Shown piece by piece: positions 44,957 through 53,959 of a DNA stretch of 64,000 nt. The stretch spans positions 1 through 64,000 of the forward strand of contig SMWF01000076.1 in the NCBI GenBank assembly GCA_004357385.1, in the 5' to 3' direction. This DNA is from Gammaproteobacteria bacterium (lineage in GTDB: Bacteria; Pseudomonadota; Gammaproteobacteria; Pseudomonadales; Azotimanducaceae). A program made the position numbers and the translations under genes. The notes under the pieces were generated by a model. The model had not been told where the DNA came from and made no database searches. It saw nothing but the letters and a program-made list of their open reading frames with translations. Each line of letters opens with the position of its first letter. The stretch's first letter is position 1.

Positions 44957-46405
44957 TCAGATTCCGCCGAAGCAGAGGTACTTGGTCTCCAGGAACTCCT
45001 CGATGCCGTACTTCGAGCCTTCGCGGCCGATGCCGGATTGCTTGACGCCGCCGAAGGGTGCGACTTCGGTGGAGATCAGCCCGGTGTTGATGCCGATCAT
45101 GCCCGACTCGATGCCCTCTGCGGCACGCCACACCCGATTGATGTCGCGCCCGTAGACGTAGGCGGCGAGTCCGAACTCCGTCGCATTTGCGAGCCGGATC
45201 GCCTCCTCGTCCGTGTCGAATTTGAACACCGGCGCCAGGGGGCCGAACGTCTCCTCCCGGGCAGCGAGCATGTCGGGCGTGGCGTCGGCAACAACGGTGG
45301 GTTCGAAGAAGCTGCCGCCGAGCGCGTGGCGTTTGCCGCCGGTGACCACGCGGGCGCCCTTCTCCAGGGCGTCCGCAATGTGCTCCTCCACTTTTTCGAC
45401 TGCGGCCAGATCGATCAGCGGGCCCTGTTGCACGCCTTCTTCGGTTCCCGGCCCGACCTTCAACTCCGCCACCGCTGCGGAAAGCTGTTCGACGAACGCA
45501 TCGTAAATATCCGCCTGGGCGTAGATCCGATTCGTGCAGACACACGTCTGGCCGGAGTTCCGATACTTCGACTGCATCGCACCTTCCACCGCCGCATCGA
45601 GGTCGGCGTCGTCGAAGACGATGAAAGGTGCGTTGCCGCCCAGTTCCATCGACACTTTCTTGACCGTGGCGGCGGCCTCGGCGAGTAACTGCTTGCCGAT
45701 CTCGGTGGAGCCGGTGAAGGTGAGCTTGCGGACCGTCGGGTTGGCCGTCAGCTCGCGGCCGATCGCCGCCGCGGAACCCGTCACGACGTTGAACACGCCG
45801 GGCGGTATGCCGGCCTGCCCGGCAAGCACCGCGAGCGCCAGGGCCGAAAAGGGAGTCGCACTGGCGGGCTTGATGACGAAGGTGCAACCGGCGGCAAGTG
45901 CCGGTCCTGCTTTGCGGGTGATCATCGCAGCGGGGAAGTTCCAGGGGGTAATCGCCGCGACCACCCCCACGGGCTCCTTCAGCACGATGATCCGCTTGTC
46001 TGGCTGATGCCCCGGAATGACATCCCCATACACACGTTTCGCCTCTTCGGCAAACCACTCGATGAACGATGCGGCATAGACGATTTCCCCACGGGATTCG
46101 GTGATGGGTTTGCCCTGCTCCAGGGTCATGAGCAGCGCAAGATCGTCGGCGTGTTCGATCATCAGGTCGTGCCAGCGGCGCAGGATTGCGGCGCGCTCCT
46201 TGCCGGTCAGCGCGCGCCAGGTCGGCATGGCCGCGGCGGCCGCGTCGATGGCACGTCGGGTTTCGTCGGCACCGAGCCTGGGCACGGTACCCAGCACCGA
46301 CCCATCGGCAGGGTTGGTCACTTCGAAGGTCGCGCGGTCATCCGCATCGATCCACTCGCCGTTCACGTAACACTGCTGCTTGAGAAACTCCGGATTCGGT
46401 TTCAT
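44957..46405 (-). CDS. gabD: Succinate-semialdehyde dehydrogenase-type aldehyde dehydrogenase
   Basis: 482 residues of ALDH superfamily, closest in sequence pattern to NAD(P)-dependent succinate-semialdehyde dehydrogenase. Catalytic Cys288 in SGQTCVCTNR, general base Glu254 in MELGGNAP and the cofactor region ITPWNFPAAMITRK are present. It oxidises an aldehyde to the acid. The ATG at 46405 fits the family N-terminus; the open frame continues upstream without a ribosome site and would cover the inverted repeat. It diverges from the LLM oxidoreductase across 107 bases. Confidence 0.88.
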   Translation of the reverse strand: MKPNPEFLKQQCYVNGEWIDADDRATFEVTNPADGSVLGTVPRLGADETRRAIDAAAAAMPTWRALTGKERAAILRRWHDLMIEHADDLALLMTLEQGKPITESRGEIVYAASFIEWFAEEAKRVYGDVIPGHQPDKRIIVLKEPVGVVAAITPWNFPAAMITRKAGPALAAGCTFVIKPASATPFSALALAVLAGQAGIPPGVFNVVTGSAAAIGRELTANPTVRKLTFTGSTEIGKQLLAEAAATVKKVSMELGGNAPFIVFDDADLDAAVEGAMQSKYRNSGQTCVCTNRIYAQADIYDAFVEQLSAAVAELKVGPGTEEGVQQGPLIDLAAVEKVEEHIADALEKGARVVTGGKRHALGGSFFEPTVVADATPDMLAAREETFGPLAPVFKFDTDEEAIRLANATEFGLAAYVYGRDINRVWRAAEGIESGMIGINTGLISTEVAPFGGVKQSGIGREGSKYGIEEFLETKYLCFGGI

Positions 46406-46438
46406 GTGGATTCTGCTGCGCGTAAACGAGGGACGACC

Positions 46439-46471
46439 AGAGTACATTTTCACCCTCCCGAAATGTACTCT
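46439..46471. promoter_or_regulatory. 11-bp perfect inverted repeat between divergent genes
   Basis: AGAGTACATTT (46439-46449) and AAATGTACTCT (46461-46471) are perfect reverse complements around an 11-base centre, with arm centres 22 bases apart (two helical turns). It lies 34 bases upstream of gabD and 42 upstream of the LLM oxidoreductase, where one dimeric or tetrameric regulator could control both promoters. No T-tract flanks it. Confidence 0.6.
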
Positions 46472-46512
46472 TGAGACGGGGTGCGAATCCAAACACGAAT
46501 AGGAATAAAGCG

Positions 46513-47595
46513 ATGAAATTCGGCGCGATGGTGGCGACCAAGATAGACGACTGGCAGCTCCTCAAAGAGGCTGAGGAACTTGGTTACGACCACGGTTGGG
46601 TGCCGGACTCTCAGATGATCTGGTCTGATTGCTACACGGTGCTGGCGCTAGCGGCGCAGAACACTTCGCGCATTCGGTTGGGCACCGGGGTGGCGATCGC
46701 CGGAACCCGGATCGCGCCGGTGACCGCCCATTCAATCGCCAGCATCAATCAGCTGGCGCCGGGACGGGTCTTTCTGGGCATCGGCACGGGCCATACGGCG
46801 ATGCGGGTAATGGGCATGAATCCCGTCAAGCCGAAGGCGTTCCGGGAGTACCTGCGCGTGGTACGCGGGTTGCTGCACGGTGAGGAAGTGGAATACACCC
46901 TCGGTGAAGACACACGAACGATCCGCTTCCTGCACGAAGGCATGGGGTTCGTGAACACCGAACAGCCGGTGCCGATTTACGTCGCGGCCAACGGTCCTCT
47001 GGCATTGGAGGCGGCGGGGGCCTATGGCGACGGTCGAGTCTCGGCGGGAGGCGAACCCGAGGCGGTGTTCAGAGCCAATCTCGATCGTGCGCGTCTGGGG
47101 GCTGAAAGCGTGGATCGTGAACTCACCGATGATTTCCACACCGCCGCGCTGACGTTCTCGTGTGTGCTCGAGCCGGGCGAGCAGTTGGATTCGGAACGGG
47201 TGGTGGAGCAGGTTGGATCGATGGTCACCGCCAGCCTGCATTTCTGGTGGGAACTGGCCCAGCTGAGCGGTTCCGACGATTTCATCCGGCCGGAGATCAG
47301 GGATGTGTGGGATCAGTACCTCGCGTATGTCGATACCCTGCAGGTTCCCCTGGAAACGCGCTTTCAGCAGATCCACAACGGCCACTGCACCTTCATGGTG
47401 GACGAAGAACGTCGCTTTGTGACGCCGGAGATGATTCGCGCTTCGGGCGGATTGGTGGGTGAGCCCGACGAGATCATCGACATGTTGCGCGAACAGGAGC
47501 GTATGGGCCTGAAAGAGGTCACCCTGTTACCCCCGATGGCAAGCGCCCGGGAGTGCTTCGCGGATTTCGCGAAGCACGTGATCGAACGCTACTGA
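46513..47595 (+). CDS. LLM-class flavin/F420-dependent oxidoreductase
   Basis: 360 residues. MKFGAMVATKIDDWQLLKEA, LGYDHGWVPDSQMIWSD, SRIRLGTGVAIAGTRIAP and FLGIGTGHTAMRVMG are luciferase-like monooxygenase barrel segments. It is longer than the other two relatives in the window and differs in the insertion at about 215-260. ATG at 46513 has AGGAAT upstream. It leads the plus-strand run with an amidohydrolase 19 bases later, so oxidation followed by ring or ester hydrolysis is a reasonable guess. Confidence 0.85.
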   Translation: MKFGAMVATKIDDWQLLKEAEELGYDHGWVPDSQMIWSDCYTVLALAAQNTSRIRLGTGVAIAGTRIAPVTAHSIASINQLAPGRVFLGIGTGHTAMRVMGMNPVKPKAFREYLRVVRGLLHGEEVEYTLGEDTRTIRFLHEGMGFVNTEQPVPIYVAANGPLALEAAGAYGDGRVSAGGEPEAVFRANLDRARLGAESVDRELTDDFHTAALTFSCVLEPGEQLDSERVVEQVGSMVTASLHFWWELAQLSGSDDFIRPEIRDVWDQYLAYVDTLQVPLETRFQQIHNGHCTFMVDEERRFVTPEMIRASGGLVGEPDEIIDMLREQERMGLKEVTLLPPMASARECFADFAKHVIERY

Positions 47596-47614
47596 CGTTT
47601 AGAAGGAGACTCTG

Positions 47615-48652
47615 ATGGCCCGACGAGGACAGGAACTGCTGCACTGGCTAGCCCAGGTGGACGAACCGGTGTTGCAGCCGGAACGCAAGATCTGTGATCC
47701 GCACCACCATCTGTGGGAATTCCCCGGCGGCCAGCCCGGCAACAGATATCTGCTTGATGATCTGCTGGCAGATACCGGCGCGGGCCACAATGTGGTGTCC
47801 ACGGTGTTCGTCGAATGCACATCGATGTATCGGGCGGACGGGCCGGAAGCGTTGCGCCCGGTGGGGGAGACCGAGTTCGTCAACGGTGTTGCGGCGATGA
47901 CGGCCAGCGGTGGCTATGGCGACATTCGCGCCTGCTCGGGCATCGTGGGACTGGCGGATCTCTGTCTTGGCGGCGCGGTGGGAGAAGTGCTCGATGCCCA
48001 TGCAGCCGCGAGTTCGCGTTTTCGTGGCATCCGCCATGCGGCAGCCTGGGACGCCAGCGACGAGGTCCCGGGTTCCCACACGAAGCCCTTCGAACACATG
48101 CTGCTGGACGCAACCTTTCGTGAAGGCTTTGCCGAACTGGGCACGCGCGGCATGAGCTTCGATGCCTGGCTGTACCACCCGCAGATCCCGGAGCTGACGG
48201 ATCTCGCGCGAGCGTTCCCCGACGTCACGATCATCCTGAATCACTTCGGCGGCCCGCTGGGCATTGGACCCTATGCCGACAAGCGTCCCGAGGTGTTCGA
48301 GGTCTGGAGCGGCGCGATCGCGGAACTGGCCACGTGCAGCAACGTCGTGGTCAAGCTAGGTGGATTGGTGATGGTCAGAAACGGCTTTGGGTTTCATCTA
48401 CAGGATTGTCCGCCCACATCCGAAGAACTGGCCGCCGCCACGCGCGACTACTACCTGCACACCATCGATTGCTTCGGGCCGGAGCGCTGCATGTTCGAGA
48501 GCAACTTCCCGGTCGACCGCGTGAGTTGTTCATACACGGTGTTGTGGAACAGCTTCAAGCGCATTGCCTCGGATTTCTCTGATGGCGAGAAGGCGCAATT
48601 GTTTCATGATGCGGCCGTTCGTGCGTATCGGTTGGAAAGTCTTGAGCGATGA
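47615..48652 (+). CDS. Amidohydrolase-2 family metal-dependent hydrolase
   Basis: 345 residues of TIM-barrel amidohydrolase: metal-binding CDPHHHLWEFPGGQ near 25, a central FRGIRHAAAWD, then VTIILNHFGGPLGIG with conserved His, and CMFESNFPVDR with the last Asp. Family members hydrolyse lactones or decarboxylate aromatic acids using a metal. Preceded by AGAAGGAG. It follows the LLM oxidoreductase and overlaps the isoaspartyl-peptidase gene by about 11 bases. Confidence 0.85.
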   Translation: MARRGQELLHWLAQVDEPVLQPERKICDPHHHLWEFPGGQPGNRYLLDDLLADTGAGHNVVSTVFVECTSMYRADGPEALRPVGETEFVNGVAAMTASGGYGDIRACSGIVGLADLCLGGAVGEVLDAHAAASSRFRGIRHAAAWDASDEVPGSHTKPFEHMLLDATFREGFAELGTRGMSFDAWLYHPQIPELTDLARAFPDVTIILNHFGGPLGIGPYADKRPEVFEVWSGAIAELATCSNVVVKLGGLVMVRNGFGFHLQDCPPTSEELAAATRDYYLHTIDCFGPERCMFESNFPVDRVSCSYTVLWNSFKRIASDFSDGEKAQLFHDAAVRAYRLESLER

Positions 48653-49553
48653 CTGGCAACTGGTGATCCATGGCGGCGCCGGCGGCATCTCCCGCGAATC
48701 GCTCACCAGCGAACGCGAAGGGTGGCTGCGTGACACCCTGGAGCGCGCATTGCAGGCCGGTGGCTCGTTGCTGGGCGTCGGCGGTTCCTCGGTGGCGGCC
48801 GTTCAGGCGGCGATCGTCCTGCTGGAGGATTCGCCACTGTTCAATGCGGGCAAGGGTGCGGCGTTCAACGCGGCGGGTGTAAACGAACTGGATGCTTCGA
48901 TCATGCGTGGCTCGGATCTGCAGGCGGGGGCCGTTGCGGGCGTGACGCGAATTCGTAATCCGGTGCTCGCGGCCCATGCCGTGATGGTCGGGTCAACCCA
49001 CGTCATGTTGGCCGGAACCGGTGCTGAGCGTTTCGCGGCGGAGCGCAACATCGAACTGGTCGAACCGGAGTATTTTCGTACCGAGGAGCGTTGGCGCCAG
49101 TTGGAACGAGTCCGCGCCGGCGAAAGCGGTTTCGAGCTGGGAACCGTAGGAGCGGTGGCGCGCGATGCGGAAAGGCACTTGGCGGCGGCGACCTCGACCG
49201 GCGGCATGACCAACAAACGCTATGGCCGGGTGGGCGATTCACCAATCATCGGTGCCGGTACCTATGCCGATGATCGTTCCTGTGCAGTATCGGCGACCGG
49301 GCATGGCGAGTATTTCATTCGCTTGAGCATTGCGCGCACGATCTGCGCGCTGGTCGAGCTTGGTGGCGTGAACCTCTCGGACGCGGCGAAGGACGTCATC
49401 GGCGGGCGCCTCGCCGGACTGGGTGGCGAAGGCGGGATCGTTGCGATCGATGCCAGCGGAACGATTGTCGCGGAATTCAACAGCAGCAGCATGTATCGGG
49501 GTTGGGTCTCCGCGGGCGCATCGCCAGAGGTTAGAATCTTCCAGGACCATTAG
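48642..49553 (+). CDS. Isoaspartyl peptidase/L-asparaginase (Ntn hydrolase)
   Basis: About 303 residues of plant-type asparaginase. LVIHGGAGG near 8-15, SPLFNAGKGAAFNAAGV, the nucleophilic Thr in the autocleavage motif ELGTVGAVARD (Thr168 here) and the ATSTGGMTNKRYGRVGDSPIIGAGTYAD segment are typical. The precursor cleaves itself before that Thr and hydrolyses isoaspartyl peptides or asparagine. The start is uncertain: TTG at 48642 gives the family N-terminus but a weak ribosome site; GTG 48621 or ATG 48609 are alternatives. It overlaps the amidohydrolase gene. Confidence 0.82.
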   Translation: MSDDWQLVIHGGAGGISRESLTSEREGWLRDTLERALQAGGSLLGVGGSSVAAVQAAIVLLEDSPLFNAGKGAAFNAAGVNELDASIMRGSDLQAGAVAGVTRIRNPVLAAHAVMVGSTHVMLAGTGAERFAAERNIELVEPEYFRTEERWRQLERVRAGESGFELGTVGAVARDAERHLAAATSTGGMTNKRYGRVGDSPIIGAGTYADDRSCAVSATGHGEYFIRLSIARTICALVELGGVNLSDAAKDVIGGRLAGLGGEGGIVAIDASGTIVAEFNSSSMYRGWVSAGASPEVRIFQDH

Positions 49554-49566
49554 AGGAGTGCGCGTT

Positions 49567-50019
49567 ATGAAAACACCCGCGGCTAAGCGGTTGCTCATCG
49601 GGCGGGGGTTGATTGCCGGCGTGGTGATGCTTGGGGTTGCAGCCGTGAACGCGGCGGATCTCAGTTCGCCCGCGCCGGAGGACGCCGAGGTTTACTTCAT
49701 CGAACCTCAGGACGAAGCGAGGGTTGCCACGACCTTTACCGTCAAGTTTGGTCTGACCGGCATGGGCATTGCGCCCGCGGGAATCAATGTGGACGGGACG
49801 GGCCACCATCATCTGCTGATCGATGCCGCCGGATTGCCGGACATGACGATGCCGCTGCCCGCCTCGGAGCAGCTCGTACACTTCGGCAAAGGTCAGACCG
49901 AAACTCAGGTGACCCTGCCGCCGGGGGTTCATAGCCTGCAACTGGTGCTGGGTAATTATCTGCACGTACCGCACGATCCGCCGGTGCTATCGGATCGGAT
50001 CACGGTGACGGTCGAATAG
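49567..50019 (+). CDS. DUF4399 exported protein
   Basis: 150 residues: signal peptide (RLLIGRGLIAGVVMLGVAAVNA, cleavage near 30), then a compact Ig-like beta domain with VYFIEPQDEARV, TVKFGLTGMGIAPAG, GHHHLLID and PPGVHSLQLVLGNYLHVPHDPPV. The triple-His GHHHLLID loop is a hallmark of DUF4399 and may bind metal. Role unknown, periplasmic. GAGGAG precedes the ATG. It converges with the metallo-beta-lactamase gene six bases away. Confidence 0.85.
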   Translation: MKTPAAKRLLIGRGLIAGVVMLGVAAVNAADLSSPAPEDAEVYFIEPQDEARVATTFTVKFGLTGMGIAPAGINVDGTGHHHLLIDAAGLPDMTMPLPASEQLVHFGKGQTETQVTLPPGVHSLQLVLGNYLHVPHDPPVLSDRITVTVE

Positions 50020-50025
50020 CCCGGG

Positions 50026-50850
50026 TCAATCGTAGAACGCGGGTGCCTTATTCAGACTGTCTGCCAGCGCTTTGGAATGTTCAATCCACAGCGTGGCGCC
50101 GGTTTCTTCCAGCAGGTGATCGACCCGCGCGAAGGACTGCCGGGTTTGCTCGGCGTTTGTGTTGAAATCCGGGACGGCCCCCAGTTCGCGGCTCTTCTCG
50201 AAGTGATACAAATCCCCTGACAGCACGATGCGGCCGGTATTGGCCAGTTCCAGATACAGCACCTGGTGCCCCGGTGTGTGGCCGGGCGCTGAAATGATCA
50301 CTACACTTCCGTCGCCAAACACGTCGTGATCACCATTCAGCAGCGTCGTCTCGGCATCCGCTAACTGGTCGTACACCGAGGGGTCGAAGATCGGGTTCTC
50401 TTCGGCATGCTCGAAGGCGGCTTCGTGTTCTGTTTTCTGAATCAACAGATGTGAGTTGACGAAGGCGTTGCCGGCGCCGACGTGGTCGAAGTGGAAGTGA
50501 CTGAATGCGACGTAGTCGATGTCGTCCGGTGCCAGCCCCATGGCGTCCAGTTGATCGAGTAGGGACACCTCGTAACTTACGTAGACGCCTTCGCCCACCT
50601 CCACGTCAGACTGGCCGACGAATGACAGTGGCAGCCCGCCATCCCACAACAGGCGTTGCTCGCCGTGTTCGATCAGATAGCAGGGCACGAACAGTTCGCG
50701 GACGTCGGTGTCGGTGTTTTTTAACCCATACGCCGTGATGTCGTCGTTACGGATCAGGCCGCAATCGAAGACGTAAAGCCGGGGCCCTTCGCTCCAGGCT
50801 TGGGACGCGGCGAATACCAGCGTTAGCAGTACGGACCTGACGATGTACAT
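50026..50850 (-). CDS. Exported MBL-fold hydrolase, AHL-lactonase-like
   Basis: 274 residues. A signal peptide (VRSVLLTLVFAASQAWS) precedes a metallo-beta-lactamase fold with the zinc motif SHFHFDHVG (His118, His120, Asp122, His123), APGHTPGHQVLYLE and LSGDLYHFEK. The order and spacing resemble N-acyl-homoserine-lactone lactonases, which open the lactone ring; an exported version would act in the periplasm. Other MBL functions are possible. It is the last gene of the TetR-led minus-strand cluster, 16 bases after the D-aminoacylase. Confidence 0.8.
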   Translation of the reverse strand: MYIVRSVLLTLVFAASQAWSEGPRLYVFDCGLIRNDDITAYGLKNTDTDVRELFVPCYLIEHGEQRLLWDGGLPLSFVGQSDVEVGEGVYVSYEVSLLDQLDAMGLAPDDIDYVAFSHFHFDHVGAGNAFVNSHLLIQKTEHEAAFEHAEENPIFDPSVYDQLADAETTLLNGDHDVFGDGSVVIISAPGHTPGHQVLYLELANTGRIVLSGDLYHFEKSRELGAVPDFNTNAEQTRQSFARVDHLLEETGATLWIEHSKALADSLNKAPAFYD

Positions 50851-50866
50851 TGTGTGGGGTTCCTGT

Positions 50867-52342
50867 TCAGACCACCTGTTCGGAAGAGACGCGGCGCAAT
50901 GCCTTGCCGTTACGGGCGCCGCAGTGGACGCCGTTTGCCACAGTGTGACGGCCGTTCACGAACACGTGAACGATGCCATCCGGATAGTGATTCGGGTCCT
51001 CGAAAGTGCCGACATCGATCACTCGAGCGGGATCGAACAGCACCAGGTCGGCGTAGCCATTGGTTCTGATTTCGCCGCGATCGGTCAGTCCGAACTTTGC
51101 CGCGGGCAGGCCGGTCATTCGATGGACCGCTTCTTCGAGACTGAACAGTCCGAGATCTCGCGCATAGTGTCCCAACACCCGGGCAAAGGTGCCATACAGG
51201 CGCGGGTGCGGACGGCCTTCCAGGGTAGGTATCCCGTCCGAGCCGATCATCGTGCTGGGATGCCGCAACACGGTCTGCACGTCGTTTTCATCCATGCTGT
51301 GGAGAATTACGGTCGCGTCCGGTTCGGTCGCCAGCACATGCTGGGCGGTTTCCTCGGGAGACAGTTCCAGCAGCTGAGCTAACTGGCTCAGCGACTGACC
51401 TTCCCAGTCCGAGTGACCCGCGGTCGATGCGATGACGATGTCGTCATGACGCACGTTCCGCATATCGGCTACGTCCTTCGCCAGCACGGCCGACAGGATC
51501 GTGCTGCCCGCCGTGTAGGGGTATTGATCCGCGTCGACGGAGACGCCACGAGCCCGGGCCGCGTCAATCAAAGCAAGCGATTCGTTGACCAGGCCCCAGG
51601 CGTCGTGGCCGGAGGCCTTATGGTGGCTGATCTGGATTGGCACGCCGGCGCTTTCGCCGATGCGCAGCGCCTCCTGGATGGACGTCAACAGTCCAGTCCC
51701 TTCGTCGCGCATGTGGGTTGCGTAGAGCGCGCCGTCGGGCAGGGTCGAGGCCAGTTCGATCAGCTCTTCCGTCGCGGCGTACTTACCGGGGTCGTAGATC
51801 AGTCCGGTGGACAGTCCCAGCGCGCCGGCATCCAGCCCTTCGGCGAGTATTGCCTTCATCTGCGCCATCTGATCTGCCGACGGTGCGCCAGAGTCGCGAT
51901 GCATGGCCGCCATTCGCATCGAGCCGTGGCCGACCAGGACGCCGACATTCACACTCGGCGGTTGTGCATCCAACGTGTCGAAGTATCCGTGATAGTCGCC
52001 CCAGTCCGGCAACTCCTGGCCCGGATGAAACGCTCGGGCGAGCAGGGCCGCCTGGCGAAACGGCGCGGCGCCCATACCGCAGTTGCCGACAATGCACGTG
52101 GTTACCCCGCCGCATACCTTGAACGCCATGTCGGGGTAGAGGACGGCGGCGAAGTCGTCATGGGTGTGGACGTCGATGAAACCTGGTGCCAGCGCGAGGC
52201 CGGTGGCGTCGAGTTCTTCTCGCGCCGCGCCGGGTGTTCCGATCCCGGCGATGCGATCGCCGTCGATCGCGATGTCGGTGATTACCGGTGCGCTGCCGGT
52301 CCCGTCGTAGACCGATGCGTTGCGAATGACCAGATCATGCAT
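50867..52342 (-). CDS. N-acyl-D-amino-acid deacylase (D-aminoacylase) family
   Basis: 491 residues of the amidohydrolase superfamily: beta-sandwich plus TIM barrel. MHDLVIRNASVYDGTG, the metal ligand region FIDVHTHDDFA, GNCGMGAAP with the bridging Cys, ISHHKASGH and SDGIPTLEGRPHPR fit D-aminoacylases, zinc enzymes that remove the N-acyl group from D-amino acids. Related enzymes act on other N-acyl or carbamoyl groups. The start is ATG at 52342; the upstream open frame is antisense to nothing but lies in the SDR. One base separates it from that SDR gene. Confidence 0.87.
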   Translation of the reverse strand: MHDLVIRNASVYDGTGSAPVITDIAIDGDRIAGIGTPGAAREELDATGLALAPGFIDVHTHDDFAAVLYPDMAFKVCGGVTTCIVGNCGMGAAPFRQAALLARAFHPGQELPDWGDYHGYFDTLDAQPPSVNVGVLVGHGSMRMAAMHRDSGAPSADQMAQMKAILAEGLDAGALGLSTGLIYDPGKYAATEELIELASTLPDGALYATHMRDEGTGLLTSIQEALRIGESAGVPIQISHHKASGHDAWGLVNESLALIDAARARGVSVDADQYPYTAGSTILSAVLAKDVADMRNVRHDDIVIASTAGHSDWEGQSLSQLAQLLELSPEETAQHVLATEPDATVILHSMDENDVQTVLRHPSTMIGSDGIPTLEGRPHPRLYGTFARVLGHYARDLGLFSLEEAVHRMTGLPAAKFGLTDRGEIRTNGYADLVLFDPARVIDVGTFEDPNHYPDGIVHVFVNGRHTVANGVHCGARNGKALRRVSSEQVV

Positions 52343-52343
52343 T

Positions 52344-53126
52344 TCAGACGACCTGCGAAAGTCCGCCGTCCATGTTGATCGCGCAGCCGGTGACGTAGGA
52401 CGCGGCGTCTGAACACAGAAAAAGGGCAAGGTTGGCGCACTCTTGCGCCGTTCCGAATCGTCCCATCGGCAGGTCCTTACCAGCGTTGGCGAGAAACTCG
52501 CGGTAGTCGATGTCACGGGGCTTCTGATCGTACGCGCGACGGATCTGATCGGACTCGATGCGCCCGATCATCAGCGCGTTGACCAGCACGTTGTGTGGCG
52601 CGCCTTCGCCGGCCATCACCTTGGTCAGCGCCATGCCCGCCGCCCGCGTCACGGACGTGGGTGCAGAACCCGGCAACGGCGCCTTGGCCATGCTGTTCAA
52701 CAGGTTGATGATCCGACCCCAATTGCGTTGCTTCATGCCCGGAAACGCAAGGCGTGCCAGCCTGATGGCCGCGAACAGCTTCAGGTCCAGATCCGCCTGC
52801 CACATTTCATCGGTGATCTCTTCGAACCGCCCGACCTGGGCGTGGCCTGCGTTGTTGACCAGAATATCGATCGGTCCCAGATCGGCCTCGACCTGGGCAT
52901 ACGTGTCGCTGATCTGCTCCGCGACGCTGACGTCGCAGACATAGCCGCGAATATCGCCCCCGGTCTTCTGGGCGATAGCAGCGCGGGTCGCGTCGAGCGG
53001 CTCGGAGCGCCGCGCGAGAATGGCGACCCGGGCGCCTGCCGCGCAGAATGACTCGGCCATTGCGGCGCCGAGGCCGAGGCTTCCGCCGGTGATCAGCGCA
53101 GTTCGGCCATCCATTCGGATCTCCAT
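52344..53126 (-). CDS. SDR-fold oxidoreductase lacking YxxxK
   Basis: 260 residues of SDR fold. The cofactor site LITGGSLGLGAAMA and VNNAGHAQVG are normal, while the active site expected near 155 reads PTSVTRAAGMALTK instead of YxxxK, so the catalytic Tyr is missing. The protein may be an SDR variant that uses a different acid, or it may be inactive. GCAINMDGG near the end is usual. It lies between the TIM-barrel gene (one base) and the D-aminoacylase (one base), clearly one transcript. Confidence 0.8.
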   Translation of the reverse strand: MEIRMDGRTALITGGSLGLGAAMAESFCAAGARVAILARRSEPLDATRAAIAQKTGGDIRGYVCDVSVAEQISDTYAQVEADLGPIDILVNNAGHAQVGRFEEITDEMWQADLDLKLFAAIRLARLAFPGMKQRNWGRIINLLNSMAKAPLPGSAPTSVTRAAGMALTKVMAGEGAPHNVLVNALMIGRIESDQIRRAYDQKPRDIDYREFLANAGKDLPMGRFGTAQECANLALFLCSDAASYVTGCAINMDGGLSQVV

Positions 53127-53127
53127 G

Positions 53128-53949
53128 TCAGCCCTTAAGGTTGCGAGAATTGCTCAGGTAGCCGGCGAGAAATCGTTCCGTCTGCTCGCGGATCGCCCGG
53201 CCGCGCGCGGCAAAGTCCGGGTAGCTGTCCCGGTAGTGCTTGGATCGGACCTCCAGACTCAGCGGAATGCCGGCCGGCAGTGCATCGAGCAGATCGGCTA
53301 GTGGCAGTCCCGCTTCCCCGGGGGCCATGCGGGCGTCCAGGGCGTCCGCCAGATAGCCCGTTGGGTCGGCTTGGGCGACCTTCGCTGGCGCGTCGCAAAG
53401 TTGCATATATGGGAACAGGTGCGCATTGAGACCCTCGAGGTCCGCCGGCGTGTGGCCGCAGCGCTGCAGGTGCAGCGCATCGACCAGTACGCCGCCCGCC
53501 GGATGCGCCACGTCGGTGACGATCTCCAGTGCGGCCTCCAGGCTGTTCACCTGGAATATCATCAGGAACTCCAGCACGGCGCGCATGCCCGCCTGTTCCG
53601 CGCGTCGGCACAAATGTTCGAAGGCGCGCTTGGTGTTATCGGGATTCGGATCATCGCTGACGATGAGCACGTGGCTGGCGCCCAATGCCGCGCCGACGTC
53701 GATAATTCGTTCGGACTCGGGGCTTTCCGCCTGGCCTGGCTGGATGACCACGACCTCTACGTCCAACACCTCGATACTACCGTCTGCGACGATGGCATTT
53801 ACTTCGCGGGTCGTCGTATCAGTCCAGACCGTCGGGTCCACGGTGAGTCCGACGGCGCGATAACCGCCGTCAACGGCCGCTCGAGCTGTGGCGGGGCCGT
53901 CGCAGCCCGGCAGAATGCCGGACGCGAGTGAAATCAGCGGAAGGTTCAC
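53128..53949 (-). CDS. TIM-barrel sugar-phosphate isomerase/epimerase-like protein
   Basis: 273 residues of the AP-endonuclease-2-type TIM barrel (IolE/hydroxypyruvate-isomerase group): ISLASGILPGCDGPATARAAVDGGY at the start, then VEVVVIQPG, AVLEFLMIFQVNS, GGVLVDALHLQRCG and ISLEVRSK. Metal ligands would be the Glu, Asp and His of these strands. Expected to isomerise a sugar or keto sugar. First structural gene after TetR in the cluster (11-base gap), followed by the SDR one base later. Confidence 0.82.
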   Translation of the reverse strand: MNLPLISLASGILPGCDGPATARAAVDGGYRAVGLTVDPTVWTDTTTREVNAIVADGSIEVLDVEVVVIQPGQAESPESERIIDVGAALGASHVLIVSDDPNPDNTKRAFEHLCRRAEQAGMRAVLEFLMIFQVNSLEAALEIVTDVAHPAGGVLVDALHLQRCGHTPADLEGLNAHLFPYMQLCDAPAKVAQADPTGYLADALDARMAPGEAGLPLADLLDALPAGIPLSLEVRSKHYRDSYPDFAARGRAIREQTERFLAGYLSNSRNLKG

Positions 53950-53959
53950 AGTCAGGCTG

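Noticed and set aside
46439-46471. Terminator between gabD and the LLM oxidoreductase
   Set aside because: The genes diverge, so no transcript ends there, and there is no T-tract; operator is the better reading.
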